In this document: piece by piece, positions 6,538 through 6,990 of the stretch
Layout of the letters: every line of letters starts with the position of its first letter
Numbering within the stretch: the stretch's first letter is position 1
Source: Planctomycetota bacterium
GTDB lineage: Bacteria > Planctomycetota > Phycisphaerae > UBA1845 > PWPN01
NCBI GenBank assembly: GCA_016209665.1
Contig: JACQVT010000939.1
Span: forward strand, 1-6,990
Length of the DNA stretch: 6,990 bases
Direction of reading: 5' to 3'
Notes under the pieces: generated by a model
Databases searched by the model: none
The model's input: the letters and a program-made list of their open reading frames with translations, nothing else
Told to the model about the DNA's origin: nothing
Program-made: the position numbers and the translations under genes

Positions 6538-6990
6538 TCACACCCACAGGAACCACAGGAGGAAGAGGGCGAGAAGGATCAGCAGGAGGATGGCCGCTCC
6601 GGCCAGCGGCTGGCTGAGGATGTCCGATAACGGGACCGGTTCCGCGGGCGTCTGCGACGTGGTGCCGCCCGTCTGGTCCGTGCCGCCGGTGTCACCGGTG
6701 CCGTCGTTGTCGTCCGTTGGGGTTTCGTCGGTGCCGCCGGGCGTCGTGGGTGTCGAGGGCGACACATGGATGGTCACGGTATCGACGGATGTGAACGTGC
6801 CCACGGATACCCGTAGCTCGAAGATCAGCTCCGTGTTCGCGCTGACCGTGGGAGCGACGAAGGTCGGGTTCTGCGCCGTGCTGTCGCTGAGGATGGCGTC
6901 GGGGCCGGCGGTCTGCACCCAGAGATAGCTTACGGTCAGACCGGCCGTGTCGGTCCCGCTGCCATCGAGTTGGACCGTGGCGCCGGCCAC
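6538..6990 (-). CDS. C-terminal part of a PKD-domain surface protein with terminal transmembrane anchor (5' end outside window)
   Basis: A minus-strand frame enters from the right edge and ends at TGA (6538-6540), giving 150 C-terminal residues. The GTG at the edge codes an internal Val, not a start. Residues 1-76 of the fragment match a PKD/REJ-like immunoglobulin fold: ATVQLDGSGT, then YLWVQTAGP, NPTFVAPTV, LIFELRVS and VDTVTIHV, the usual strand order of the domain. Residues 77-120 are a Thr/Gly/Asp/Pro-rich stalk. Residues about 131-149 are a strongly hydrophobic helix ending in LLWFLWV, immediately before the stop. PKD-like domains are known from extracellular adhesins and enzymes, where they act as spacers or binding modules; this protein is probably surface- or periplasm-exposed and tethered by its C-terminus. 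The gene converges on the exported-protein gene. What lies N-terminal, and hence the function, cannot be told from this window. Confidence 0.9.
   Translation of the reverse strand: MAGATVQLDGSGTDTAGLTVSYLWVQTAGPDAILSDSTAQNPTFVAPTVSANTELIFELRVSVGTFTSVDTVTIHVSPSTPTTPGGTDETPTDDNDGTGDTGGTDQTGGTTSQTPAEPVPLSDILSQPLAGAAILLLILLALFLLWFLWV

Noticed and set aside
6404..6928. Plus-strand open frame (174 codons) opposite the PKD protein
   Set aside because: The minus strand reads as a PKD-like domain, stalk and TM helix; the plus-strand product is a Ser/Val/Pro-rich shadow of the stalk.

Overview
The window looks like bacterial chromosome of high GC content: about two thirds GC in sampled lines of the left 5 kb, mid-50s in sampled lines of the 5.3-6.3 kb gene. 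The long FtsK-like protein with coiled-coil arms, an exported protein resembling families I associate with Planctomycetota, and a PKD-type surface protein with a C-terminal membrane segment together suggest Planctomycetota or a related lineage. That placement is an inference; no taxonomic marker such as rRNA is present.

Positions 1-5078 are one tightly packed plus-strand cluster: the 3' end of a helical protein gene (1-143), a 215-residue helical protein with an acidic tail (147-794), a 70-residue helical protein (791-1003), and a 1360-residue membrane-anchored ATPase of the FtsK/SpoIIIE (HerA/FtsK) superfamily (996-5078). Spacings are a 3-base gap, a 4-base ATGA overlap and an 8-base overlap, which indicates co-transcription and translational coupling. 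The ATPase has two long cytoplasmic coiled-coil arms around a transmembrane hairpin, followed by three tandem P-loop-type modules. Only the middle module keeps intact Walker A and B motifs. The ground plan (TM hairpin plus three ATPase modules, with small helical partners) recalls EccC/EssC of type VII secretion, but the N-terminal coiled-coil arm, the choice of active module and the partner proteins differ. It is the best candidate here for a poorly described membrane machine.

Positions 5079-5299 form a transition zone of lower GC with a possible promoter overlapping the ATPase stop codon and a 74-codon small ORF or gene remnant. It is followed by a gene for a secreted 345-residue protein (5300-6337) with a good ribosome binding site and a clear signal peptide. 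A hairpin with a T-rich tail (6374-6414) probably ends its transcript. The right edge (6538-6990, minus strand) holds the 3' end of a convergent gene: a PKD-like domain, a Thr/Gly/Asp-rich stalk and a terminal transmembrane helix.

I infer that the first four genes build one inner-membrane complex in which the ATPase is the motor and the helical proteins are partners or substrates. The two right-hand genes act outside the cytoplasm and show no evident functional link to it. I see no RNA gene, CRISPR array, insertion sequence or phage gene.
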